NCBI RefSeq assembly: GCF_000497045.1
Contig: NW_015961948.1
Coordinates: 1-64,000, forward strand
Length of the DNA stretch: 64,000 bases
Source: Kalmanozyma brasiliensis GHG001
Taxonomy: Eukaryota > Basidiomycota > Ustilaginomycetes > Ustilaginales
Direction of reading: 5' to 3'
Of the stretch, positions 38,831 through 48,112 are shown piece after piece. Below the pieces are notes generated by a model. That model ran no database searches. It was not told where the DNA came from and was given only the letters and a program-made list of their open reading frames with translations. Position numbers and translations under genes: made by a program. Within the stretch, counting starts at the first letter, position 1. Every line of letters starts with the position of its first letter.

Positions 38831-40558
38831 CTAAGCGCAGTCATCGTGCACCTTCTTTGCGACGGCCAGCGTGCGTTCCTCCCTGAGCCTCTGGCCGACC
38901 ACCTGCAGGCACACCGGCAGCCCGTGCACCTCATCGACCTTGTACTGACTCCACACCTTGCCTTCGTTCTCGCTCTTCGCCTTGAAGTCGCCCTTGACCG
39001 CATCCAGCTCCTTGTCCACGGTAACTCCTTCCAACGGCACAACGACAGCAGGCATATCCATAAGGTTCCAAGCGCCCGTATAGAAGATGTGATGGTAGGC
39101 ATCGTGCGTTGTGCTCACCTCTGCAGCGACGGGTGTGACGATGCCGTCGAACTCCCGACCGCCGGCGAGTTGCTGGATGCGCAGCAGCAGTTCGGCCTGC
39201 CACCCCGTGCGCTTGGCTTGCAACGTCCAGAGGTCTTTGACGGTGCAGTTCCACCCGGCGTCGGTCGGGGCCAGGCCAGGGACCCAATCGGCATGCTCAC
39301 CGGAGCTCTCCATGATCGAGTGCACCGTGGCGCCACCTTCGGCGCGGAAGAAGGACTCGATATGCCCCTGACCGCGGAGGAAGAGCTCAGCATCGGTCGA
39401 GTTGGCAGACGCATCCCATTCGATGACGTTGTGGCCCGCCGCTCGGAGCTTGGCGATCGCATGCTGCATCGCGCGCTGGACGGGTGGAGTCGGGCTTACG
39501 ATGCCGTTGTTGGTGAGCATGAGCAGCGTGAGCGAGGTTGGTAGCTGGACGGTGGAAACGGGCGTCCAGGGGATAGGTAGACACTTGGCATCCGCATGCC
39601 ACGGCTCCGTGTCCACCACCGCCTTGGCGTACATCTCGAGGCCCTCAAAATCGTTGCACATGGGACCGTTGATCGACAGCACCGCCTCCTGACCCGCCAG
39701 TCCGCTCTTGCATTTGGCAGTGGGGAAGCGACCGAAGGAGGGCTTGAGACCCCACAGCCCGGCGAAGGAGCAAGGGATGCGAATGCTGCCGCCGATATCC
39801 GTGCCTACACCGAGCGGGCTACCGCGCATCGCCAGCAGGGCTGATTCGCCGCCCGAACTGCCACCCGGCGTCAATCGCGTGTTGGCAGGATGAAGCGTCC
39901 TTCCATTGGCATTCGACACCGTCTCCGCGATCATCATCGCCGTCGGCGTCGCGGTCTTGCAGTACAGCACCGCGCCCTGCTCCCGCAACAGCGTGACCAG
40001 CGTCGAGTCGTGGTTGGAGGGATCGTTGATCCATGCGACGAAGCCGAGGTTGGAATCGACGCCGTCGAGGTTGAAGTTGTCCTTGAGACTGATGGGCAGG
40101 CCAGCGAGGGGACCGAGAGGCTTGCCGGTGGTGGCGAAGTGGGCGTCGAGCTCGCGCGCGCGCGCGATGGCCTCGGTGAAGAAGATCTCGGTGAGACAGT
40201 TGGTGAGCTGATGCGCGATGGCCGCGCGCTTGCAGAAGGCAGTGGTGACGGCTTCGGACGTCCACGTGCGCGACTGCAGGTTGGCGAGGATGGTCGAGAC
40301 GGGCGTGGTGGTGATCTCGAGCTCCAGGTCGGTGAGGATGTCGCAGGTGATGGGGATGGTGCGCACGTCCGTGCCGCTAGTCGAGGAGATGGCGGAGAGG
40401 GTCGAGGCGGGGAGGTGCCAGTCAGAGGGAATGCTCGCGAGGCGCGATTGCACCTTGGCCGCAGCGATGTCTTTCCAAGAAGACGACGACGAGGGATTGG
40501 CCATCTTGGATGAGCCGTTGGAGGCGGCGGGTGTAGATGGAGCAACGGTTCCAGGCAT
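38831..40558 (-). CDS. Amidase-signature family hydrolase (acetamidase/fatty acid amide hydrolase-like)
   Basis: 575 residues from the ATG at 40558. An earlier in-frame codon at 40621 would sit almost on the TATA box, so it is less likely; MANPSSSSS (19 residues in) is another option. The Ser-cisSer-Lys triad is clear: Lys159 in GLPISLKDNFNL, Ser234 in PGGSSGGESALLA, and nucleophile Ser258 in GTDIGGSIRIPC. The spacings of 75 and 24 equal those of characterised family members. It hydrolyses an amide bond; fungal acetamidases of this type supply nitrogen, while FAAH-like ones cleave fatty amides. No signal peptide or membrane anchor is seen. Intracellular. Confidence 0.92.
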   Translation of the reverse strand: MPGTVAPSTPAASNGSSKMANPSSSSSWKDIAAAKVQSRLASIPSDWHLPASTLSAISSTSGTDVRTIPITCDILTDLELEITTTPVSTILANLQSRTWTSEAVTTAFCKRAAIAHQLTNCLTEIFFTEAIARARELDAHFATTGKPLGPLAGLPISLKDNFNLDGVDSNLGFVAWINDPSNHDSTLVTLLREQGAVLYCKTATPTAMMIAETVSNANGRTLHPANTRLTPGGSSGGESALLAMRGSPLGVGTDIGGSIRIPCSFAGLWGLKPSFGRFPTAKCKSGLAGQEAVLSINGPMCNDFEGLEMYAKAVVDTEPWHADAKCLPIPWTPVSTVQLPTSLTLLMLTNNGIVSPTPPVQRAMQHAIAKLRAAGHNVIEWDASANSTDAELFLRGQGHIESFFRAEGGATVHSIMESSGEHADWVPGLAPTDAGWNCTVKDLWTLQAKRTGWQAELLLRIQQLAGGREFDGIVTPVAAEVSTTHDAYHHIFYTGAWNLMDMPAVVVPLEGVTVDKELDAVKGDFKAKSENEGKVWSQYKVDEVHGLPVCLQVVGQRLREERTLAVAKKVHDDCA

Positions 40559-41121
40559 GGTGGTTCTCGAAGAGGATGTGCGACGTTGGTAGGTCGAAGT
40601 GAGAAGGTCGTGGGCGAGCAAGCGTTCCTATATACCGGCTCGAGCAGAGTGGGACTGAAGGGACGTTTCATACAACCGAAGCGCAGCACGAATCAGCGCA
40701 GCAGCCTGTGTGTCTCGGTCAATTCCGTCGCTGCGCAAAAGGTTCAACCTTATCTTGCGCTGCGCTTCGCTGTTGCGGGTCACCAGATGTTGCATTCGTC
40801 TAATCTCGGCAACCAACCCGGCCCGCTCCAAAGCCACACAAGAAGGAAAAAGGCGGCGCAGAAAAGTGTCACAAAGCCGAAAATCGCAACCGCGCAGGTC
40901 ACAAGTCCGATAGCAATGAAACGCCTGTCTGTGCAGGAGCATCTACGAAGAGGTGGCTTTGCATCTGCTGGCTCGCAGCAACCGAATGGGTCAGGGCGTT
41001 GTCCATCTTCTCGCATCGCCCACTTCAGACCAGACAACACCACCAAATGCAACAGCACAAAGGAGCTCACAACGCCTTATCAGATTCACCACTCTGACTA
41101 CAAAGCTACTTTGAAGAAGTT
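40559..41121. other. Intergenic: amidase promoter and 3' flank of family member D
   Basis: 563 bp containing the amidase TATA box at 40629. No gene seen. Confidence 0.55.
40629..40634 (-). promoter_or_regulatory. TATA box of the amidase gene
   Basis: TATATA (GGTATATAGG on the minus strand) lies 71-76 bp before the ATG at 40558. This spacing matches other genes here and supports that start codon. Confidence 0.55.
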
Positions 41122-42882
41122 TCAAGCAGACTCTTCTTCCACATGCATCGAGATGAGCGTGAGACATCTCCCGAAGACGACATCGCTCATAAGAACGGGT
41201 TCAAGCTGGCGTGCCAGCCTCTCGTTCGCGTCCATCTTTTCGTCTTTGAACGCATCGCGAGCACGCTCGCATCCTTCCTGGATCTGTTCGAGATTTTCTT
41301 TGAGCTTAGGCAAGATAAAGTGTCTCGGGTTGGCGCTGTCCAAAGCGCTGTCGTACGAGGTCAACGCCTTGTCGATGTCTTTGATCAGCACCGAGGAGGT
41401 GACAGAGAGTGCCATTAGGCCAACCTGATCCGGTGAAGACGCGATGCGATCTTGGCAGCTTTTTATCGAAGCTTCGATGTCCTTGACCAGCCCAACTGTG
41501 AACTTTTCGAGTTGCGGGTTGGGTGTCGATTTGGAGGGTGCATCTGCTGTCTCCATAGACACAGAGGTTGTTTTATTTGGGTCGTTTTGCCCACCGCCTT
41601 CTTGCGCAGTCGATGATCGGCTCGGCTGAGCAACGATCTGGGTGGGTTGCGCCGTCACGCCAAGTGAGGGCCGCGTTACAGCCTCGGCTATCTCCTCGAT
41701 TGATCTTGGCGAGGACTGCAGCGCCGCAGTGGGAGTGACGGCGCTGCTTGAGCTGCCTTGCCCACCAGTTGCCTCGTCGGAGCTTGCGCTGGTCAAGTGA
41801 TCCTCCTCATCGCCGGGTAGAGCAGCATCGCTTGAAGGCGCTGCAGGAGTACTTGTGTTGGTCTTCCTCGGAACCTTGATAGTGAGCTTGGTCGTCGCCT
41901 TGGTCTTATTCTTTCGCGAGCGCATCGGTGGTGGGCACAAAAGAACGGGAGCATGCTGTGCAATCTTCTGGGAGCGGCCGCTTCGAGTTGTGGTCGCAGG
42001 CGGCAGCGAGAAATTGGCCTTTGACTGGACGGCAGGAGTGGTTTTTGACGGCTTGTACTTGGCCTTCTGCCTCGTGCTTCCTGACGACGTGGAGACTCTT
42101 GAGCACCGCTTTCCATCCATCGTACAGGTCCAGTGGCGCACAAAGCAATTGTGACACGATGTGGACGTTCTGAGTGCGCCAGCTTTGTTATAGCATCGTA
42201 TGTCTTCTCTCTCGCAGCAGTCACACCTGTCAACCCGCTCTTGGTCGAACTGGTACTTTTCTTGACCTCCAGGAAGCTTTTGAAAGAGCGTCTTTGTAGA
42301 AGGCGGGAATGCTGGTGCTGATTTTGGCTCAGACTTGATTTGCGGCGATGGCGAGAGCTGGAATTTGCGTCGCTTCTTCTTGCTGCCAGCTTCTAGAGGC
42401 TGCTCGCTGTCGTCTGTAGAGCCTGAGTCATAGCCGGACTCGTCGACGTGGGGTCGTTGTCCACTTTCGCATAAGACAGGGTCTTCAGGGTCGGTCCGCT
42501 GCAAAGCCGCGTTATCGTTCGGCTGTGTCAAGGCAGAGATCTTCATGATAGCCGATGGATCAACTGTGTCAGAAGGCGCGATCGCCATGCTGGTGTTGGT
42601 GAGATCGCCAAGGGGTGTGCGGTGACTGAGCAGACTCGCGCCCTGGAAAGCGTCGTGAAAAGCGAGTGGCGGCGCAGCTACCTTTGTCCAGCTCTGTGAT
42701 CCCGGGACTTGCAGCACGGTGTCCGCTAGAAACTGTGTCAATGCGGTTCTCTGGTCCGCCGCGCGATCGTGTGGTCCGGTGGAGGACTCCAAGCCGCCGT
42801 CGCGAAGCTCACCATCCTCCAAAGAAGGCGAAGATGGCGTCGGATCCCCTCGGGGACTAGTCGGGCTGGCAGAGCTGAACAT
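41122..42882 (-). CDS. Putative Zn2Cys6-spaced nuclear protein, family member D
   Basis: 586 residues from MFSSASPTSP; the frame extends further upstream with other Met codons. Cys 220, 223, 230, 243, 246 and 253 give C-x2-C-x6-C-x12-C-x2-C-x6-C, the zinc-cluster spacing. However, the segment between Cys 2 and 3 (EREDIR) is acidic where DNA-binding clusters are basic. A nuclear localisation-like KKKRRK lies at 168-173 and a SUMO-type IKSE just after. A helical C-terminal domain of about 120 residues ends in VVFGRCLTLISMHVEEES, comparable to the ends of members A and B. The rest is Ser/Thr/Pro-rich and disordered. It lies 19-22 kb from its relatives and on the other strand. Confidence 0.75.
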   Translation of the reverse strand: MFSSASPTSPRGDPTPSSPSLEDGELRDGGLESSTGPHDRAADQRTALTQFLADTVLQVPGSQSWTKVAAPPLAFHDAFQGASLLSHRTPLGDLTNTSMAIAPSDTVDPSAIMKISALTQPNDNAALQRTDPEDPVLCESGQRPHVDESGYDSGSTDDSEQPLEAGSKKKRRKFQLSPSPQIKSEPKSAPAFPPSTKTLFQKLPGGQEKYQFDQERVDRCDCCEREDIRCYNKAGALRTSTSCHNCFVRHWTCTMDGKRCSRVSTSSGSTRQKAKYKPSKTTPAVQSKANFSLPPATTTRSGRSQKIAQHAPVLLCPPPMRSRKNKTKATTKLTIKVPRKTNTSTPAAPSSDAALPGDEEDHLTSASSDEATGGQGSSSSAVTPTAALQSSPRSIEEIAEAVTRPSLGVTAQPTQIVAQPSRSSTAQEGGGQNDPNKTTSVSMETADAPSKSTPNPQLEKFTVGLVKDIEASIKSCQDRIASSPDQVGLMALSVTSSVLIKDIDKALTSYDSALDSANPRHFILPKLKENLEQIQEGCERARDAFKDEKMDANERLARQLEPVLMSDVVFGRCLTLISMHVEEESA

Positions 42883-43416
42883 GTTGGAGTTGATAAGTAA
42901 AGATCCTCGCCAAAGCCACTTCAGAGACATGGGGCATGCGTCATTGCCTAAGCTTGGGTTTGGTGGATGAAGGTGAGAAGGATACAAGAGTATCTGATGG
43001 TAAGGAGAGTGCAACGACTGAGCCGGGCGACAGGTTCTGTCCGCTTTGAAGCGCCCACCAAATCTTTTCTAGTGCATGGCAAGGCTGACGAGGTCGAAGC
43101 AGGCGCGAAGAATCATTTAACGTGTCAAAGGTCTCATCACGGTGGGACAAGCGCCTCAGCAATGGCCCACGCAGCGCTCAGATCCCACATTGCTGCTCCT
43201 TCGACCGAGCCTTGACCGAGGGCGGCACACGCAAAGCGCTGCCGTGCAGCCCTTTGTCTCGCTGCAGACAGAGCACGCTCAGGCCGCGACAGAGCGAAGG
43301 GACGGACAAGAACAGCAAAGCTTCCTCGTCGCGATACTATCGTGTAGCCCTACTGTACAAATAATGATGTCGTTAATGCGATCGATTTGCCAGAGTCTGC
43401 GGAGTGTGGAATGTCG
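42883..43416. other. Intergenic: promoter of member D and 3' flank of MCT-1
   Basis: 534 bp; no gene is supported. Both neighbours are on the minus strand. Confidence 0.55.
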
Positions 43417-44099
43417 TTATATGCCGCCTTTTGAGAGTGTGAGCCAGAGGTCGTCTCCGAGGTAGTGAATGTTGTCTATCGCGATGCCCTTGCCGGTCTT
43501 TCGAATCTCCTCCGTGTCCATCTGCAGCACGCCGACGGCGAGCACCTCTTGCTTGCCCTGTGCTTTGATCGCGACGCACTGGCCCTTCTTGAGGGGCTCT
43601 TCGCCCTTTGATGGATCGGGAAGATGTCCTCCTGCGCTTGTGAGCCCTGGCGACATGACGTTGGCGCCCGACAAGACGAACTTGATGGCACCTCGGTCGA
43701 CTTGTACTGATGGAAGCATTTCTGGGACTGGTTTGAAACGAGCCGAAGCAGAGTGAATACAAAGGGAAACAGTCAGCGTCTTGCTCATCAACAATGTATG
43801 CTCGATGAATACTTACACTTATGCAAAAGCCGCAAGCTCGGCAGGTACCAATCGTCGTAGTGCTGGAAGAAGAGCACTTGCTTGTCTGCAATCAGCATCT
43901 GGACATGCTCGCGTGCGAACTTGACCGTCGTGACGGAAGCCTTGTTGGGCCATGCTGCTTCGAGGAGGGCGCCTTCGTCCTGGGCGAGAGCCGGGTACTG
44001 CTCGGTGAGCTTCTGTCGGATGACCCTGCGCACTGACGACTTGAGTGCTGTCGCGGGACTCAGATCGGGCTTTGGCTCGAACTTCTTGAAGAGCGACAT
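43417..44099 (-). CDS. TMA20: MCT-1/Tma20 PUA-domain translation factor (two exons)
   Basis: 197 residues. Exon 1 is 44099-43817, the intron 43816-43728 (89 nt, GTAAGT donor, CCAG acceptor), and exon 2 is 43727-43417; the junction makes a Phe codon in [19 protein letters not shown]. With its DENR/Tma22 partner, MCT-1 binds the 40S ribosome and promotes tRNA/mRNA release at recycling and reinitiation. Family blocks: [58 protein letters not shown], then the PUA domain with [40 protein letters not shown] and the ending [13 protein letters not shown]. Length is normal for the family. Confidence 0.95.
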
Positions 44100-44400
44100 G
44101 CTTGACGTGCAGATGATGGAAGAGTGCTGGTTGGAACAAGTGTTGAAATGGTAGCGCTTGCAGACTTGGCCGCACTTCTTTTTTGACAGTCGCTCGGATC
44201 TCGGATAGGTTACAAGACTCTAACACGTCCGTGCTGTATTTTCCGTTGCCAAGTGACAGCAGAGCCAAGAAGAACTGCAGCTCGTGCAGCTGCAGGTACC
44301 AGCAGCCGACGTCAGATGAGGCTAACCAATCTTCCATTGTCCTGACTTTCATCCATCTAACCCGTCACGCCGAGTCTCACGTTCAGCGGTATTGCCCAGC
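44100..44400. other. Divergent promoter of MCT-1 and the AAA-type protein
   Basis: About 300 bp shared by two housekeeping-type genes; no separate gene. I see no TATA element in it. Confidence 0.5.
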
Positions 44401-46455
44401 ATGGTCGTCATCTCGGTAGCTGGAACGTCAGCGTCGTCGCGGCGCTTACTAGCGTTAGGCCTGAGAGCGGACGCTCGAGCAACGGCACGACCCGCCATCC
44501 CAGCACGGCCACTTCCCACACAATCGAGAGCATTCTCAATAACGTCATCGCGGGCATTCGAACAACAGCAACAGCAACGGCAGCAGCATCAGGCCTCCTC
44601 AAGCCCGGCACCATCATCGTCTGAGGGTAAGTCGGACAAGGAGTCGAACGGTGGCTTCCGGAGCTTCTTCAACTCGACCGGATGGGAGACCGCCATGGGT
44701 GCCTCGGTCGGCGTGCTCTTGCTCGGCGGCGCTGCCATGGTTTATCACGGCTGGTACAAGCGTCATGTGCTCAAGAAGATGGAGGCAGCTTTTGATCCCG
44801 GCTACGACCCTGTTTTGGCGCTGGCGAAGAGCGGTGACCAGCTCGCCCACGTCCGGATCGACCCGCCAAGACCCGAAGACGAGATGATTCGCAGCATCAT
44901 CTCTGGCAAAGAAGCAGGTCGCTACTTCCTTGTGATGGGCAGCAAGGGGTCTGGCAAGGCGACGTCTATCATCGAGGCTATGGCCGCCATCGATGCCGAC
45001 GGATGCGCCTTCTTCGACGCGCATCTCGACCCCACCATCGTGGTAGACCGCTTCTCGGAGTCGATCAACTTCAGCAACAACCGCGACTACCTCGGCAACT
45101 TGCTCGGTCTTTCCGATCTGTCTGGCATGTCGTATTACCAGCAACTAGAGCGGGCGCTGCACAAGCTCGAACGAGCGCTCATCACGCGCAAGCAGAAGAC
45201 CGGCAAGCCAGCCATCATTGTGATGAACAGCGCGCATCTGCTTCCACGTGACGACGAGGGCACCAAGCTGCTGCACATCTTCCAGCAGCGTGCCGAGAAG
45301 TGGGCATCCGCAGGAACAGCCACATTCGTCTTCACCTCGGCTGACTACTGGGTCTACGATGTCCTCCGCAAGGCGTCCAACCGCATGGACACGCTCTCGT
45401 TCCGCGACCTTACGCGGCGGCAATCGATCAACGTGCTCAGCGGCTGTCGCAAGCAGTACTGGGGCGAGAAGCCTTCCTCGCAAGACCCACGCGTGCTGCA
45501 AGAGGTCTACGAGATCTGTGGCGGTCGTCTCGGGCTGCTCAACAAGGTTGCGCGACGCAAAGATATGCTTCGCGCGGCCCGCCAGATGGTGGAAGACGAC
45601 ATGCAATGGGTTCTCAGCAAAACGGGCATCATCGAGGATCATGATGATGATGTGATGGACGAGCAAAAGTGGTCGACGTGCAGCTGGCTGCTCTTCTGCG
45701 AGCTGTCCAAGAAGCAGAAGGAGTTGGAGGACCTGTTGGACGAGAACGGGGGGAGGGTGCCTTCATTCGTCAACCAGGACGAGGTGGAGGATCCGCAGTA
45801 TAGCAGTCTAGCTGCGCAGCTGCATACCGATGCAGGCTGGTACAAGGCCAAGGCGTCGCCCGTGCCTGGGCTGACCCGCTTCACCACCGCCTTCCTGCAT
45901 CGCGGCGATGACGACGAGGATGCCAAGCGGGGCAACAGACCGGCCGAAGACGGAGATAGCCCTGATGACGACGACGACGATGACGAGCAAGATGCCCACC
46001 GCCGGCTCACCGAGTCGCCTCTCACTGACCCGTGTATGGACACCGAATCTGACGTTCGCGGCGCCGACGTCCCCAACCCACACCTCACCTGGGGCGAAGC
46101 ACGCCAAGTCATGACCCGCCCCGATTTCATCATGGAGCTCGACCACCTCAATGTCATTCACATCGACCGACACCACCACATCCGCGCCGACTCGATGCCG
46201 CTGCTCCGCGCCATGCGCCGCGTCGCCGAGTCGCAGGGCTATGAGGAGCGCCTCGAGTCCGTCATGGACCGTGTTTCGGCGATCGAGAGCTTGGGACGCA
46301 CGCGCGAGCTGCTGTGGAAGGAGCAGGGAGACGGAGGCAAATTTTTGATCAAGAAGGATGGAAAGGGGAGGGAGGTCGAGACCTGGACGCTCTTGGGCGG
46401 CGACGAGAGGCTTGGTCGTGACACAGACGAGGATGACAAAGATGCAGACGATTAG
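44401..46455 (+). CDS. Mitochondrial AAA-type ATPase-like protein (fungal AAA C-terminal domain family)
   Basis: 684 residues from MVVISVAGTS. The N-terminal 50 residues are Arg/Ala/Ser-rich without acids, a mitochondrial presequence. A Gln run lies at 54-64, and a membrane helix at about 98-116 (AMGASVGVLLLGGAAMVYHG). The P-loop domain follows: Walker A GSKGSGKATS at 180-189, a Walker B-like strand AIIVMNSAHLLP, and a sensor-like TATFVFTSADYW. The C-terminal region has an acidic Asp run (about residues 520-530) and a conserved LTWGEARQVMTRPDFIMELD block with LNVIHID. It looks like the fungal AAA-domain proteins annotated with an AAA protein C-terminal winged-helix domain, inner-membrane anchored. 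The exact function is unknown. Confidence 0.82.
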   Translation: MVVISVAGTSASSRRLLALGLRADARATARPAIPARPLPTQSRAFSITSSRAFEQQQQQRQQHQASSSPAPSSSEGKSDKESNGGFRSFFNSTGWETAMGASVGVLLLGGAAMVYHGWYKRHVLKKMEAAFDPGYDPVLALAKSGDQLAHVRIDPPRPEDEMIRSIISGKEAGRYFLVMGSKGSGKATSIIEAMAAIDADGCAFFDAHLDPTIVVDRFSESINFSNNRDYLGNLLGLSDLSGMSYYQQLERALHKLERALITRKQKTGKPAIIVMNSAHLLPRDDEGTKLLHIFQQRAEKWASAGTATFVFTSADYWVYDVLRKASNRMDTLSFRDLTRRQSINVLSGCRKQYWGEKPSSQDPRVLQEVYEICGGRLGLLNKVARRKDMLRAARQMVEDDMQWVLSKTGIIEDHDDDVMDEQKWSTCSWLLFCELSKKQKELEDLLDENGGRVPSFVNQDEVEDPQYSSLAAQLHTDAGWYKAKASPVPGLTRFTTAFLHRGDDDEDAKRGNRPAEDGDSPDDDDDDDEQDAHRRLTESPLTDPCMDTESDVRGADVPNPHLTWGEARQVMTRPDFIMELDHLNVIHIDRHHHIRADSMPLLRAMRRVAESQGYEERLESVMDRVSAIESLGRTRELLWKEQGDGGKFLIKKDGKGREVETWTLLGGDERLGRDTDEDDKDADD

Positions 46456-46505
46456 TCGTGAGGATCAGGAATCGCATTCGGCTGACATAAGGTTACAGTT
46501 GCAAT

Positions 46506-48026
46506 CTACACATGGTATCTCCAGTCCAGACGACGGTCACCGAGCCTCTTCTGCTCTTCTTCGTCAATGGACTCCTTCTCGTGCTGACCCTTGGCCTGCA
46601 GCTCGTCACGGCGGCGATTCTCCCTGCTGAGCAGAAACCACAGTGTCGAAGCAGCCGCGATACCAAATCCGAGCCAGACGATGGCGAGACCGTGACTGAT
46701 GTGGAACCTGGGGTTCGCGAGCGACCCTAGTGGCCTCCTGTACAGCTGCACACCGACGATACTGCCCATGTTTCCGAAACCGATCTGCATCGCCAGCGCC
46801 GTCGCTCTTTTCGTCTGGCCAGATACGTTCTCCGATGGCAGCGAGAGCAGCAGCGCATTTCCCGCGTAGACACCCGGCGTGGCGATAAAGATCGCAACGT
46901 ACCTGCCCGCAACCGTGGGCGAGGCGATTTGCACGATGTAGCCGACAATGGCGAGACAGGCGCATCCGATGATGAACACGAGCCGGCGGTTGACGACAAA
47001 TGAAATGTGAGCGATCGTCATTGTGAAGATGAAGGCGAGGAAATAGGGCGGAACCGTCAAAAGCTGGGCATTGGCAGCGGTGTAGCCCAGATCGGCAATG
47101 ATGGTCGGCATGAAGAGCGAGATGGTGTAGAGCGCAAAGGCGAAGCCGTGGAAGAGAAGGCCGTAGAGGTAGACGTATGGATCGGTGAAAGCCTGCTTGA
47201 CGCCGTCCCACGAGAAAGATTCCTCGTCGAGGCCGTCGCGATCCGCTTGCATTCGCGCGGCGATGATGGATTTCTCGCGATCGGAGAACGAGCGTGATTT
47301 CTGAGGATAGTGCGGAACGATCCAGTAGGCCGATAGGGAGACAACGATGGTGAGAAGGCCTTCGATGATCAGGATCCACGACCAACCATTTTTCCCTCCA
47401 ACGCCTCGCATGAAGCCGATGCCATAGGCCAGGATACCACCGAAAGCACCGGAGAAGGCGGCACCCGACAGCAGAAGTGCTACTCGGTAGTGTCGCTCGC
47501 GGCGTGGATAGAACATGCTGAAGACGAACACAGATCCTGGGAAGAGACCACTCTCGCTGAGACCGAGGAAGAAGCGGACAGCAAAGAGACCGGCCTGATT
47601 GTGCACGAGACCTTGGACGACCGAGATGATGCCCCAGACGAGCGTCAAGGTGGGCAGCCATACCGGTGGAGAAGTCTTCTTGAGGACGATGTTGGCGGGC
47701 ACCTCACCGATCACGTAGCCGACAAAGAACATGGTGAGGGCGGTAGAGTAGTCCTTGAGCTTGATGTCGGCAGTCAAGCCTTCGAGCCTAGCATTGCCAA
47801 TGTTGGACCTGTCCAGGAACGACAGGAGGTAGAGCACGAGGAGGATGGGTACGACGACGAAGTCGATCTTGCGGACCAGGCGCTTTTCTTCCTTGCGAGT
47901 ATATCGGACCTGGCCGTGGGAGGGAGTGTCGACAACGATGTCACCACCTTCTTGGACCTCGTGGGCTTCGGAAGTGGATGCTGCCTTGCCGGGAGGCGGC
48001 GATGCGGTGGAAGTGACCTCGCTCAT
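46506..48026 (-). CDS. MFS anion:cation symporter (Dal5/allantoate permease family)
   Basis: 506 residues with 12 predicted membrane helices between cytosolic ends. The ACS-family features are clear: RKIDFVVVPILLVLYLLSFL with DRSNIGNARL between helices 1 and 2, FFVGYVIGEVPANIVLKK, FAVRFFLGLSESGLFPGSVF and FYPRRERHYRVALLLSGAAF. A long central loop carries the PHYPQKSRSFSDREK motif. Fungal members import organic anions or vitamins such as allantoate, nicotinate, pantothenate or tartrate; I cannot choose among these. Plasma membrane. It ends 50 bp from the convergent AAA-type gene. A TATA box lies 81-86 bp upstream. Confidence 0.93.
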   Translation of the reverse strand: MSEVTSTASPPPGKAASTSEAHEVQEGGDIVVDTPSHGQVRYTRKEEKRLVRKIDFVVVPILLVLYLLSFLDRSNIGNARLEGLTADIKLKDYSTALTMFFVGYVIGEVPANIVLKKTSPPVWLPTLTLVWGIISVVQGLVHNQAGLFAVRFFLGLSESGLFPGSVFVFSMFYPRRERHYRVALLLSGAAFSGAFGGILAYGIGFMRGVGGKNGWSWILIIEGLLTIVVSLSAYWIVPHYPQKSRSFSDREKSIIAARMQADRDGLDEESFSWDGVKQAFTDPYVYLYGLLFHGFAFALYTISLFMPTIIADLGYTAANAQLLTVPPYFLAFIFTMTIAHISFVVNRRLVFIIGCACLAIVGYIVQIASPTVAGRYVAIFIATPGVYAGNALLLSLPSENVSGQTKRATALAMQIGFGNMGSIVGVQLYRRPLGSLANPRFHISHGLAIVWLGFGIAAASTLWFLLSRENRRRDELQAKGQHEKESIDEEEQKRLGDRRLDWRYHV

Positions 48027-48106
48027 CGCGGGAGGTGAGCAGAGCGCTGGTCAAAGATTGGCAGTTAGGGGGAATGGATGGGCGTTCGTATGAAAGAGTC
48101 GCCCTC

Positions 48107-48112
48107 TATATA
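48107..48112 (-). promoter_or_regulatory. TATA box of the MFS symporter gene
   Basis: TATATA in CTCTATATAGAC, a near-palindrome so readable on either strand, 81-86 bp upstream of the symporter ATG at 48026. Confidence 0.5.
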
